Assembly (NCBI GenBank): GCA_963921795.1
Contig: OY997655.1
Span: 13,382,230-13,446,229, forward strand
DNA: 64,000 nucleotides
Reading direction: 5' to 3'
Source: Nannobrachium achirus
Taxonomy: Eukaryota; Chordata; Actinopteri; Myctophiformes; Myctophidae
Below, one piece after another: positions 44,610 to 54,189 of this stretch; the first letter of the stretch is position 1, and each line of letters opens with the position of its first letter. The position numbers and the translations under genes are program-made. The notes beneath the pieces were generated by a model that was not told where the DNA came from, did no database searches, and worked only from the letters and a program-made list of their open reading frames with translations.

Positions 44610-45920
44610 TTAAACCGCAACAGACTTGTAGGTTTCACCTAGTCTTGTTCTCTTTAAGTCGAGTTTAGCGAAGCACTGCTTGAGAACCTTTGGCCCCGTC
44701 GTACCCATCTCCAGCCGGTGGAGCTCTCTGATATACTTTATCTCCAGCTCGCCCAGGCTCCAGAGGAGAGTGTTCCTCGTCTCCCGGACCACGTGGTCTG
44801 CTTGTTCCTTCTGCTCCACCAGATCCTTGAGACGCAGCCGCGTCAAGTGGAACTTTCTGATATACTCGTGCTTCTCCTTGACCAAAGACTGCTTCTCGCC
44901 CTTTAGGTCCCGTCTTCCCTTGTCCCAGTTCGCTTCCTTGGTGCGCAGCTCCTTCAATAAGTGCTCCTTCTTGGATTTCTGTTCCCTTTCCCAATTAATG
45001 TCTCTGGATCTCAGATCGTCTCTGGTGCCCTTGAGGAGTTTGGTGAGGTTCTCGTTAGACCCGTCGATCTTGTTCGCGGCCACTTTCAGCTGTTCCTCCA
45101 GAGACTTGATCTTCTGCTGTGCATTGTGGAACTTTCCAGTTAACAACTGCCTTCGCTTAATCAGATCCTCCTTCTCGTCTTGCCACGCGTCGCGATGGTG
45201 TGCGGCTCTCTCAAAATGAGTCACTGTGGGTGGCTTTTGACGGGTTCTATTCCATCTCTGGTGCTTCCAAAATTCAGTGCGCGTGTCAAGATAGGATTTG
45301 CTCTTCACAACGTCCTCCTTTAATTTCTTACCACCACCTGTCTTATCACTTACTATGGTTTGATCCCTAAACAACTTCTCCAGGTATTCTTTGTCTTTCT
45401 TCAGGTGATGAATAACACCGGTAGGTTTCCCCCGCACAGTCCTTTCCAAAGTTTCCTCTGCCTTCTGGATGCCGAGTCTGAAGTCGGCCACATTTGGACG
45501 CAGCTTCCGTCCCCTATGGTAAACAGCCAGTGCAGACTCAAAATCCCCCTTGGTGCTCAGTGCCTCTGCCTTACAGTACAATCCCTTGTAAAATGTCTTG
45601 TCATGTTTAAGAGATGCCTCAGCGTCCCTTAAAGCATTTTCTGGATCCCCCATCTTCAGGAAACATTTAGATCGCGCAGCGAGGCAGTCCTTGTCTTCCA
45701 CCTTGAGCATTAATCCCATGGAATAGCTTTCTATAGCTTTGATATAGTGCCCCTTTTGGTACAACTGATCTCCCATGGCCAAATAACTTTGAAATGTCGG
45801 GAAGAAGGGGATGACCTTTGGTGGGACGACCTTTGGCGCTGGGGCTCCTTCCGTGTCAATCATGGTGGCGGCCATTTCCCCCTTTGATGTGGTGCTCGCT
45901 GCTCGTGCGATACCAGACAA
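44610..45920 (-). CDS. odad4-like: Intronless ODAD4/TTC25-derived TPR and coiled-coil protein
   Basis: A single 436-codon frame. Residues about 43-144 contain three TPR units closely resembling the N-terminus of ODAD4 (TTC25), the outer-dynein-arm docking complex protein: AARSKCFLKMGDPENALRDA, GDFESALAVYHRGRKLRP, GIQKAEETL. Residues about 175-222 keep the next ODAD4 block (KDKEYLEKL, SYLDTRTEFWKHQ). The family's downstream TPR repeats are missing; instead residues about 245-395 form a coiled coil with RSRDINWEREQ and RTKEANWDKGRR motifs like those in the neighbouring coiled-coil genes. ODAD4 genes are normally multi-exon, so the lack of introns points to a retrocopy that gained or kept a new C-terminal part. 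Expected role, by homology only, is in cilia or sperm flagella. The CRE-TATA promoter at 45968-46010 supports male-germline expression (inference). Confidence 0.82.
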   Translation of the reverse strand: MSGIARAASTTSKGEMAATMIDTEGAPAPKVVPPKVIPFFPTFQSYLAMGDQLYQKGHYIKAIESYSMGLMLKVEDKDCLAARSKCFLKMGDPENALRDAEASLKHDKTFYKGLYCKAEALSTKGDFESALAVYHRGRKLRPNVADFRLGIQKAEETLERTVRGKPTGVIHHLKKDKEYLEKLFRDQTIVSDKTGGGKKLKEDVVKSKSYLDTRTEFWKHQRWNRTRQKPPTVTHFERAAHHRDAWQDEKEDLIKRRQLLTGKFHNAQQKIKSLEEQLKVAANKIDGSNENLTKLLKGTRDDLRSRDINWEREQKSKKEHLLKELRTKEANWDKGRRDLKGEKQSLVKEKHEYIRKFHLTRLRLKDLVEQKEQADHVVRETRNTLLWSLGELEIKYIRELHRLEMGTTGPKVLKQCFAKLDLKRTRLGETYKSVAV

Positions 45921-45967
45921 TTGTGATCCGCTTTTGGAGAAATTACCTGTGTCGGTTTGACTGCTGC

Positions 45968-46010
45968 TTTTATATCTGTCACGCTGACGACAGATCTACC
46001 CATGACGTCA
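45968..46010 (-). promoter_or_regulatory. CRE-TATA promoter of the ODAD4-like gene
   Basis: Minus strand: TGACGTCA (46003-46010), then TATAAAA (45968-45974), then ATG at 45920. The spacing is close to that in the two coiled-coil genes although the flanking sequence is unrelated. Confidence 0.65.
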
Positions 46011-46105
46011 TCCATTGCTTTGTGGAGTTCAGTTTTGAAGCCTTGATTTCGGCAAATTGGACGTACTGTAGCCTACATGTAGGATGCTGCCATCATGCCA
46101 TAAGT

Positions 46106-46160
46106 CAGTGGTTCTCAACCTGTGGGTCGGGACCACCAGGGGGGGTCCCCAAATTATTTT
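46106..46160 (+). mobile_element. 5' end fragment of a hAT-like element
   Basis: CAGTGGTTCTCAACCTGTGG followed by GGTCGGGACC, the terminus typical of Charlie-type hAT MITEs. No matching right end was found before the UBXN6-like gene. Confidence 0.6.
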
Positions 46161-46747
46161 GGGGGGTCCCTAGATGATTAACTTAATGTGCAACACTGTT
46201 TTCTCACTCAACAGTATACAAACCAACATTAAGTGTAAGTGTATAGAGGGTATTTGCACATTTCTAAAGTGACAATTGAGGACTTTTTAATACATCTAAA
46301 ATTACAAATTAAACGTGGGCCAAATTGTCAAATATTAGAGGCAGAAATTGTGAAAATGGCCGATCTACATGCTCGCGTTGTGGGCTTAATATCCCATATC
46401 TGGGAAAATCCAAATGGTATAAGACGGAATTCATTAGCAATTGTGACCTGCATCACGGCAACCACACTTGCAATTTCCCAATTCCCTAGTTTTTGCCAGA
46501 CCCATGAAATGGGTAGGCCTACATAAGCAAATGTCTGTCGGTCCGGGTTTTCTATATAAAGGGTATATATGATGATGACATGATGATGACATGCCCACAA
46601 AAGGCATGATGTCATAAATGATGATGACAGACGGGGGTCTGGCACAACCAGGTTGACCTGGTCTAGTTGTTGTTTGGGCCAGCGGTTTCGACTGCAACGG
46701 CGCCTGTGCAAATCGGCGTTGTTGACGGCAACGGTTTGCGTTGTGTG

Positions 46748-46797
46748 TGACATCAGGCAAAGGTAAATATTAAGGGAGGTCGGATCTGATAACGTCA
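46748..46797 (+). promoter_or_regulatory. Weak CRE-like sites upstream of the UBXN6-like gene
   Basis: TGACATCA (46748-46755) and TAACGTCA (46790-46797) each differ by one base from the CRE consensus, with an AT-rich TAAATATTAAG between them. Much weaker than at the three neighbours. Confidence 0.3.
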
Positions 46798-46805
46798 TTG
46801 TACGT

Positions 46806-48332
46806 GTGTTTTTTGTGAGATTGGAACTGCGTGAAATGGGGAAGAAAGGAAGGAAGTGGTTTACTGACTTGGCCAGCCTTTATAGCTCATTTAGTGGAGG
46901 GAGAGGAAACGACGATGAAGTCGACGATGAAGTCGACGATGAAGTCGACTGGGAGTTGGTCAGAGGAAAGGATATGAGAAGGGGAAAAGATAAGAGAAGG
47001 GAGAGAAGGGAGAACGAGTACAATGGGTACACAGACAGAAAGGAGGCAGAGACGAGAGACAAGCAGGGAGCAGTTGCCGCAATTGCCACATTTACAGGAT
47101 CTGGGAAGACACTGTCAGATGGCAGCGCAATCTGTGAGAGTGACGATCCTCCTCGCGATGCACCCACCGATCACGCGGCACAGAGGGCGATGGCAGGAGC
47201 TGCGGCGCTGGCCAGGTTTGAACAACCACGTCTAAAGGTCCACTCTTCTCAGGAGGCCGTCAGGAAACACGTCCAAAGAGAGCTAGAGGCTGCGGCCGCG
47301 GAGAGATCCCAAGTACCGGTGAGAGACTTTGCTCATCTCTCTCTGTGTCCTACTTATCCACTGACCTTTACCTGTCCACTTACTGGAGCGACTTTAACTA
47401 AAAGTGATCGAGAAATACGCCTCAAAGAGGCCATTTCCAAGAGATTTGAGCAGGACGCGGTGGAGGCTTCTATCATGACGATACACACCTTCAACAAAGA
47501 CCGAGACAAAGTGAAGGCCGCTGTGGACCTCATAAACAAGTACGTTGACAACGTGTCCAAGCACCCTACAGAGGAGAAGTACAGGAGGATTAAAGTCAGC
47601 AACAAGGTGTTCCAGGAGAAGGTGCTCTGTGTGGAGGGGAGCAGGGAGTTTCTGCAGGCCTTGGGCTTTCAGAGCACTATGGTCCCCGTGGAGGGACAAG
47701 AGGAGCACGAGGAGTTCCTGGTGTTGCCGGAGCAGACTGGGGCCGCCGCCCTGGAGCTCATGGCGGAGAGGATGGATCGCCTCCGGAGAGGGGAGCCGGT
47801 CAAAGCCCGGCTGGACAGACAGACTCAGGCCTTCAGGCCCTCCCCCAACGCGGCACGCTTCGACCTGCCTCCTGAGTTCTACAACCTGACCGTGGAGGAG
47901 CTGAAGAGGGAGCAGCAGCAGAGGAGTGCGCTGGTGGAACAGATCACCATGCTGCGCACCAAGGCCATGAGAGAGAAGCAGGAGCAGAGGGAGGCAAGGA
48001 AACACAGTTTCACCGTGCTGAGAATCAGGCTGCCCGACGGGAACCTGCTGCAAGGAACCTTCTACGCCTGGGACCGGATGCCTGTGCTGTTTGGATTTGT
48101 ACGGGAGTGCCTGGTGGACGGCTCGCAGCCCTTTGAGCTGGTTGCTCCCGGAGCTCACAAGCTGCAAGAGTCTGAAGAAGTAGCCCTCGCTGAATGCAAC
48201 TTGGCCCCAGCCGCCCTGCTGACGCTTTCTTGGGCTCCAGCCGCGCGCCACAACACTGCGGCTGCCGCTGGCATGAAGATCCCTGCCCTTCTCAAACCAG
48301 AGCTACTGAAGAGCATCCGGACCCTTACCTGA
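46806..48332 (+). CDS. ubxn6-like: Intronless UBXN6-like protein (PUB and UBX domains)
   Basis: A single 508-codon frame resembling UBXN6 (UBXD1), a p97/VCP cofactor in endolysosomal and ERAD-related sorting. A VIM-like helix (AMAGAAALARFEQ) lies at residues 128-140. The PUB domain is at about 203-305 (EASIMTIHTFNKDRDKVK, EEKYRRIKVSNKVFQEKV, EFLQALGFQ) after the family signature FTCPLTGATL. Residues 331-392 carry VKARLDRQ, LPPEFYNLT and LRTKAMREK, and the UBX domain is at about 398-478 (RIRLPDGNLLQGTFYA). The frame is about 65 residues longer than human UBXN6, mostly an acidic/basic N-terminal insertion with DDEV repeats. The annotated ATG is the first in frame; MGKKGRKW at 46836 is the more family-like start. 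UBXN6 genes are multi-exon, so this is probably a retrocopy with an intact frame. It is divergent from the ODAD4-like gene. Confidence 0.85.
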   Translation: MFFVRLELREMGKKGRKWFTDLASLYSSFSGGRGNDDEVDDEVDDEVDWELVRGKDMRRGKDKRRERRENEYNGYTDRKEAETRDKQGAVAAIATFTGSGKTLSDGSAICESDDPPRDAPTDHAAQRAMAGAAALARFEQPRLKVHSSQEAVRKHVQRELEAAAAERSQVPVRDFAHLSLCPTYPLTFTCPLTGATLTKSDREIRLKEAISKRFEQDAVEASIMTIHTFNKDRDKVKAAVDLINKYVDNVSKHPTEEKYRRIKVSNKVFQEKVLCVEGSREFLQALGFQSTMVPVEGQEEHEEFLVLPEQTGAAALELMAERMDRLRRGEPVKARLDRQTQAFRPSPNAARFDLPPEFYNLTVEELKREQQQRSALVEQITMLRTKAMREKQEQREARKHSFTVLRIRLPDGNLLQGTFYAWDRMPVLFGFVRECLVDGSQPFELVAPGAHKLQESEEVALAECNLAPAALLTLSWAPAARHNTAAAAGMKIPALLKPELLKSIRTLT

Positions 48333-48719
48333 GCGGACCCTTATCTCCCCTAACTCTACCAGAGTCTCTGGGAGAGTTATGGCTGCTGCTGTTTATCTTA
48401 GCATGGTATAGTAGTCTGTCACGGTGAGAGACAGAGCCAGCTTTTGCTGTTCGGAGGGGCAATCACGGATATATCTGTTCAGGGATTGTTCCTACTGGGA
48501 ACGATGCAAATAGATGTCTGATGTCATAGACCACATGAGACTGCCACAATATGTCCATATATGGGCATTCCAAGATATGGTCTTAATATTGATGACATCA
48601 GGGATCTCCATATTAATTCATTAGTGAATTTTCAACATTGACTTTAATGGGGAAAATTCAAATGCTAAGACAGAATGCATTTGCAAGTGTGACTCGTGTC
48701 ACAGCAACTACACTCATAT

Positions 48720-49760
48720 TTCTACTTGATGATGTCACTGCAGGGCTTGGTCAAGGTGTGGAAGTATGGTGTGGAGCGGATGTGTCTACGGCGGAGACGG
48801 CAGCAGCGAGCGAGCGTCTACAAGCCATCTGCTGTTACCCGAGTCAAGATTCACGTGCGCTGGCGAACAGTCAAAAGAAAGACAATAAGGTTGAACTGAG
48901 TCTGGTTTGGCTGTGGTAAAACGCATGCCCAAAATGACGCCAAAAGCCTCGTTCGCCAAAGTAGACAGTTTGCAAAGGGAGAGAAAAGCAAAACCGAATA
49001 AACTGTCTGAAGTCAAAGAGATTGTTGCCTTTATGAACAATGATAAATATGCAAGTGAGGTTAACGGTACATTTTGAGTACGGTGAAGCCACAAATGCTC
49101 ATCAAATATGGTGAAAGAAATGCTGAATTCTGATGTTTGTATTGATGAAATGGACTCTTGTTGACTTTAACAATGAGGCGGTTGATATTCAGGGTTCAGT
49201 TGCAGCCAATGACAAAGACACTGATGATGCAGATGAGCCACCACCATCTGTTGAAGTGCTTTCTTTCCATAGAGCAAGAAAGCTATTGAAGTGCTTTCTT
49301 CCTCTGTGGAAGGCCAGAGGAAGGTAGTTCAAGAGGAACTGATGACAATGCAGGCAGAGCAAGCAAAGATGCCTTTGCTTTTGCAAAGAACCTCGCTGTG
49401 GATACAAATCCAAAGAAGGTGGCAAAGAGGCCTCCAACCACCAAGAAGGTGCAAAGGAAAGCCAAGAAGCCTGCCGTCCAGGGTGCGTAGCGTACTAGCG
49501 TTGTTTAGACGTCCCATTGTTCCGACGTGCCATTAGTCCGACGATACCTAACCCTAACCTCAGTAAAGCTATGCCTAAGCCTAACCTTAACCCTAATCCT
49601 AACCCTAACTCTAAACCTAAATCGAACTAATGGGACGTCAGACTATCGAGATTTTACCCGGCGTGAAGAAGGTAGCAGCTAAAGGCTCAAAAGAGAGGAA
49701 GAAAGGAAGATGGCAGAGCTGAAGAAAGAGCAAGGAATATTTAGAGGAAGGGAAGCCAAC
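48720..49760 (+). pseudogene. Decayed relative of the H1-like gene of the LTR element
   Basis: In + orientation, about 48990-49070 encodes KLSEVKEIVAFMNNDKYASE and a following VNGTF, matching DKLNWLLKQKEEIVDMASDY...VDGRF of the 9387-10739 protein; about 49106-49150 encodes HQIW and MKW at the same spacing. Bases 49410-49480 encode a Lys/Pro-rich H1-like tail (KVAKRPPTTKKVQRKAKKPA), and 49665-49745 matches the end of that gene at the DNA level. Stops and frameshifts interrupt it, and a small TIR element (49495-49660) is inserted. No LTRs recognised around it. Confidence 0.65.
49495..49660. mobile_element. Small element with telomere-like interior
   Basis: GACGTCCCATTGTTCCGACG at the left and CTAATGGGACGTC at the right are inverted; between them are degenerate CCCTAACC repeats (49548-49620). 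Similar interiors at 33885-33965, 36112-36180 and 22450-22485. Confidence 0.65.
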
Positions 49761-50089
49761 GTCATTTTCGCTATCGCGCAATGATCGCTGGATATCTTGG
49801 ACAATCAGATTGGTCATGGTCATGCTTCACTTGACATCACAATATATAAAATGGTAAGACAGAATTCATTTCCCAGTGGATTCCTCGCGACTCGCGCCAG
49901 TGCATCCACACTTGCAGTTTCCCAGAATTGCTAGTAGTTTATTAATATATCATTTATTACTGTATGCAAAGTTAGGACTTTGGACAGAATAAATATCATT
50001 GTTTATGAACCTTTATTTCTATGTGAAGTATGAGACTTCAAACAGGTTTGAAATGTTTTCTGAACAACCAGTTTTGAGTGGCTTTGTGT

Positions 50090-50393
50090 GTCCCACGCCC
50101 ATATATGGTCATTTCAGTCCAGAATGAACAGGTTTTTTCAAAAACAAAATGTGTGTTTAATGTCCATATATGGTCATCTCAGTCCAGAATGAGCAGGTTT
50201 TTTCAAAAACACAATGTATGTCACCTCATGTCCATATATGGTCACTCCAGTCCAGAATGAACAGGTTTTTTCTGTCCCGTACGTCCAGAATATCAGTCCA
50301 AAATGAATAGGCTTTTTCAAAAAGCAAAATGTGTGTCCCATGTCCATATATGGCCATTTCAGTTCAGAATGAACAGGTTTTATCTGTCCCGTA

Positions 50394-50425
<32 letters not shown>

Positions 50426-50460
50426 CGTCCGTCCGTCCGTCCGTCCGTATGTACGTCCGG
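50090..50460. repeat. Tandem repeat with CCATATATGG, followed by (CTGT)n/(CCGT)n
   Basis: About five units of 60-80 bp, each with GTCCATATATGGTCA and CAGAATGAACAGGTTTT. At about 50396-50450 they pass into CTGT and CCGT tetranucleotide runs. Confidence 0.85.
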
Positions 50461-51146
50461 ACGGACGTATGTGTGTAGTGTCCGTCCCGGTCTGATGATT
50501 GGATACTTTGAGGATTGGTCAAGCTTCACATGACAATTCGGCCCTCCAGATAAAATCATTAATTCATTCAGAATATAAAGAATGTATAGATCACAGAGTT
50601 CATAACTCTAGAACACATAGAATAAAAGTTCACCGCTTCACTTCGAACCGAGGTTTGATTTTTTTCCAACAACCAGTTTGGACCAGCATTTCTGGTCCAA
50701 GAGAGTACATGAGTAGAGCTGAGATGCTGGTCAAAGGAAGAATGAAGTAATAGTTGTCCTGTATTTCTCAGACCACAACTCTGCTGCATATGTACTACAT
50801 ATATTTCACTCTAGTCATATCAGGAATATAGTTGAATCTGACCTGTTTACCTTGTTCTTTCTTTGTATCATTCATTATTATTCTTTCCCTTTCTGAAAAC
50901 ATCCAAATAATGGGAGCATCAAAATAACGGGAGCTTGGAAAAATAAAATAAAAAATGAAACTAGACTGCGCTTTGTCAAGGTGCCAACTTGCGTCTTGTG
51001 CACTCTTGTGTGCCAGCACAAGTACTGCGATCGGTATGTGGGTGGGCAACTACTAGCTCTGGTCCATAGCATTAGTGGAGTTCCCCCCGAAGATAACAAA
51101 GACAGTTTCGCCCCTCACCAAACCAAAGGTATCAGTGGGGTTAGGG

Positions 51147-51452
51147 TTAGTTCTCAACGGGCCTGAAAAATTAAGGCCCGGCCCTAACTGGGCCCTAACT
51201 GGGTCGGCCCGAGGCCCTACCCGGCCCGACCAGTTAGCATACATTATAGGCCCTACACTACCCTAAATGTCGGGTTCGGGTATGGTTGAGTTCTCATTAC
51301 TCTAAAACAGAGTAATAGTAATAAAATAATAAAAATATATATTTTCTTTTTTCATTGAGCCTGAGGCCCTATACCCGGCCCGACTAATTAGCATACATTT
51401 TAGGCCCTACCCTAAATGTCGGGTCGGGTCTGGGCAGAATTTAAGAACTCTA
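51147..51452. mobile_element. MITE with GGGCCCTAACTG-type interior
   Basis: AGTTCTCAACGGGCCTG at the left and GCAGAATTTAAGAACT at the right form inverted ends. A second copy is at 58470-58612, where GGGCCCAGTTA is repeated four times. Confidence 0.6.
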
Positions 51453-51459
51453 GTGGGGA

Positions 51460-52780
51460 GTTGAAAGCTTACTCTACTTAGTGGACGCAGTCTGGGCCCA
51501 CCACCACACTCTTAATATACATTTCTAGGGCAAATGACAAATATTCCACTGGATGGAGACACTTTTCCTGGTTGAAGCGCTTCCAACGTCACAGAGCTGA
51601 ATAACACCCAACGAGATAATCCTCTGTTAATGCGGTCCTCTGACCTGCGCGGCAGTAGTGAGTTGGCACCGTGATGGCGACAACAGACAAATAGTGAAAA
51701 ACGAAGAAATTGAGTCTCCATCCGGTGGAATATTTTTAATTTTGCCCTAAAAATGTACTGCCCCAGTACTCCGTTGGAAATAGCTAGTGTTGTAAACTGT
51801 CAAAATATTTGTAAATTATCCTTTGGGCAGTTTTCAGAGACATTTAATACTGCTTTTATAACCCATTAGCATGTAGGGGCCAACGGGGCCAACAGCCAAC
51901 ATCCTAAGAAATATGGTTTAAATTAGGTATGGTTCTCAAAGTGGATTCCAGGGACTCTCTAGGTTCCTTTAGGGTGGACTAAATTGACCCTTACAAGTCT
52001 GTAACTCTGACAGTATACAAATGGACCCTTAAGCCGACATCATAGTCGCCTGGGCGGTGGAAGGCTTTACACCGCGGTGTAGTCTTTTCGAGTCTTTTTG
52101 AGTCATGAAACTACAACGTTACATCATTCCTCGCGGTGGAGAGCTTTACACCGCAAGTCCCAACACATCTCTCTGTTTTTACTATCAGACAGACAGGCTC
52201 TACACCCCGTTCACTGATTGGTCGACCTAAACCGGTCTAGGTAAAGGACTTCACCGTGGGCCCCATGACTATGATGTCCTGCACTTATTTTCTGACTTGA
52301 GGTGGAAAGCTCTCCACCGGTGGATAGCTCTCCACCGTACACTCTGATACGGGCTTTACGGGTCCATTTGGTTCCATTTGTACACTGCCAGAGTTAAGGG
52401 AAGATCTTGAAATGTAAAAGACTGAGAACCACTGCTGTAGAAGTGTCACTTGCTGCAGTTGCAGTTGAGCCTGATGGACAGATGGGGGAGACAATGTACC
52501 ATGTTTTGGTTAATCTCTCAAGAACAGAGGAACAAAACAGAGAGGGCGCTCTTTTTCCCTTTTCTTTGACGATGGCTACCCAGGTTGTTGTGTTTTGGTA
52601 GCATTCAGAGTAATAAAAGCATGCAGTCTTCCAGTTTTGCAGGTATGTAAGGTATGGTGGCAGAGTAGCACATCTGTTCACATTTGGGGGACTTGAGGCA
52701 AGGTCATAATTGACTGTGGGTTTAAACTGTAGGATTTGTGTATGTTTGGTTGGTTGGTTTGCCTAGATTGCCTGACAAAG
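51460..52780. other. Intergenic, eroded repeat sequence
   Basis: A hAT-like right end (CTGAGAACCACTG at 52421-52433) and a possible left end (GGTTCTCAAAGTGG near 51930) enclose sequence with CGGTGGAGAGC/GCTCTCCACCG inverted motifs. No gene seen. Confidence 0.4.
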
Positions 52781-52781
52781 C

Positions 52782-52782
<1 letters not shown>

Positions 52783-52830
<48 letters not shown>

Positions 52831-52855
52831 CGCGCGCGTGCGTGCGTGTGCGTGC
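52783..52855. repeat. (TG)n-(CG)n-(TGCG)n microsatellite
   Basis: TG repeats pass into CG and CGTG repeats. Confidence 0.93.
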
Positions 52856-53114
52856 AATGTGCGTGTGATAATCTGCTTATGTCCAATGCAAAAGTTAAAA
52901 CTCTATCCCCATCAAAATCTGATGACAAATGATATCACATAATAACAATAGGATCTAAATACAAAAATAATAATAAAACAAATATTGAACATAGAATGTT
53001 TGGATTCTTTCTTGACTTTTTTAAAGGTTTGAAATAGTCTGAAATTTAAAGGATTTTCATCCACAATGGACAATGACGTGCATGAAATACAGAGGCCAGA
53101 GTTCAAGTAGTTGA

Positions 53115-53117
<3 letters not shown>

Positions 53118-53178
<61 letters not shown>
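53118..53178. repeat. (AC)n microsatellite
   Basis: About 60 bp of AC repeats. Confidence 0.95.
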
Positions 53179-53179
<1 letters not shown>

Positions 53180-53386
53180 GCACAATCATGTCAGTCATGC
53201 TCTACACACTGTGTAGGGCAGGGGTTTTCAAACCTTTTTGACTCAGGGCACCCCTATAAATAACATATTCATCCACAGCACCCCTGAATTACACTGTGAA
53301 TAATAGGCTATGTCAGGGAGAAATATCAGTTTCCATCAGAACTGACTGAAAATAACTTTATAGTTCCCCCTATTCTGGGGGAAGGT

Positions 53387-53490
53387 TCACCAAAAATAGC
53401 CAATCTACAAGCGCTCACAACACGTCACAACAACACATCACAACGTGACGTGGTGTGACTGTGAGCTTGTAGATCTGCTATTTTTGGTGA
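53387..53490. repeat. Hairpin repeat with long loop
   Basis: TCACCAAAAATAGC...GCTATTTTTGGTGA outside, CACGTCAC/GTGACGTG at the core, about 20 bases of loop. Confidence 0.85.
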
Positions 53491-53758
53491 AGGGAGTTGG
53501 CCTTAGATAGAAAACGAACTTAATTGTTTGATTGAAGACTTTATTTGAAGTTAGGAAAAGGTACAGGTCAGTTTCACGACAGTACAGTTCACTGGTACAA
53601 GGTCAGATTATTCTGCGGCACACCGGGACTGGCTGCACGGCACCCTAGGGTGCCACGGCACCCACCTTGGGAAACCCTGGTGCAGGGGCGTCACACCAAA
53701 TTCTGGGCCCTGGGTACAAGGATTCACAGCGGGCCCCCCATGAATGTTAACTATATTG

Positions 53759-53831
53759 AAAAATAGCAGATATACAAGCTCACAGCGCGGCACCGAGTGC
53801 CGCGCTGCGAGCTTGTAGATCTGCTATTTTT
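53759..53831. repeat. Hairpin repeat
   Basis: AAAAATAGCAGAT...ATCTGCTATTTTT; core GCGCGGCAC/GTGCCGCGC around a 3-base loop. Confidence 0.9.
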
Positions 53832-54025
53832 GAAAAATTGTGAAAATGTGTGCCAAGAAACCTATATGTTTCCATGTCAGTGATGCTCAATCTTTTTCAT
53901 GTGAAGGACCCCCCCATCTCAAAATATTTAGTTCCCGGGAACCACCAGAAGCAAAATTTGAGTTACAAATGTTCACTTGAAAAATACATATATTCAAAGA
54001 TTTGCGCACATTTTCACGACTTTTC

Positions 54026-54097
54026 AAAAATAGCAGATCTACAAGCTCGCAGTGCGGCACTCAGTGCCGCGCTGTGAGCTTGTATATCTGCTATTTT
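54026..54097. repeat. Hairpin repeat
   Basis: AAAAATAGCAGATCTACAAG mirrored by CTTGTATATCTGCTATTTTT; core GTGCGGCAC/GTGCCGCGC. Confidence 0.9.
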
Positions 54098-54189
54098 TTA
54101 ATAGCTAAAGTTACTAGGGCCCCTCCACCTTGGGCCCTGGTAACTCAGTCCCACTTTCCTACCCCTTGTGACGCCCCTGCCCTGGTGTA

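Larger units (their letters stand above)
53683..54179. mobile_element. Inner hAT-like element
   Basis: CAGGGGCGTCAC at the left and GTGACGCCCCTG at the right, perfect inverted ends, with perfect 8-bp flanks CCCTGGTG (53675-53682 and 54180-54187). Contains two hairpins (53759-53831, 54026-54097) and, between them, sequence like the hAT-like element at 63872. Confidence 0.88.
53219..54184. mobile_element. Outer hAT-like element, split at its right end by an inner one
   Basis: Begins CAGGGGTTTTCAAACC and its own sequence ends at GGGAAACCCTG (53679). The left flank GTGTAGGG (53211-53218) is found again intact at 54185-54192, but only after the inner element and its duplication are removed. It contains a hairpin repeat (53387-53490) and the AGACTTTATT repeat (53527-53625). 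Confidence 0.8.

Noticed and set aside
44680-45219. 179-codon frame antisense to the ODAD4-like gene
   Set aside because: Shadow frame over coiled-coil codons.
47394-48251. 285-codon frame antisense to the UBXN6-like gene
   Set aside because: Shadow of a conserved coding sequence; the + strand frame has clear PUB and UBX motifs.
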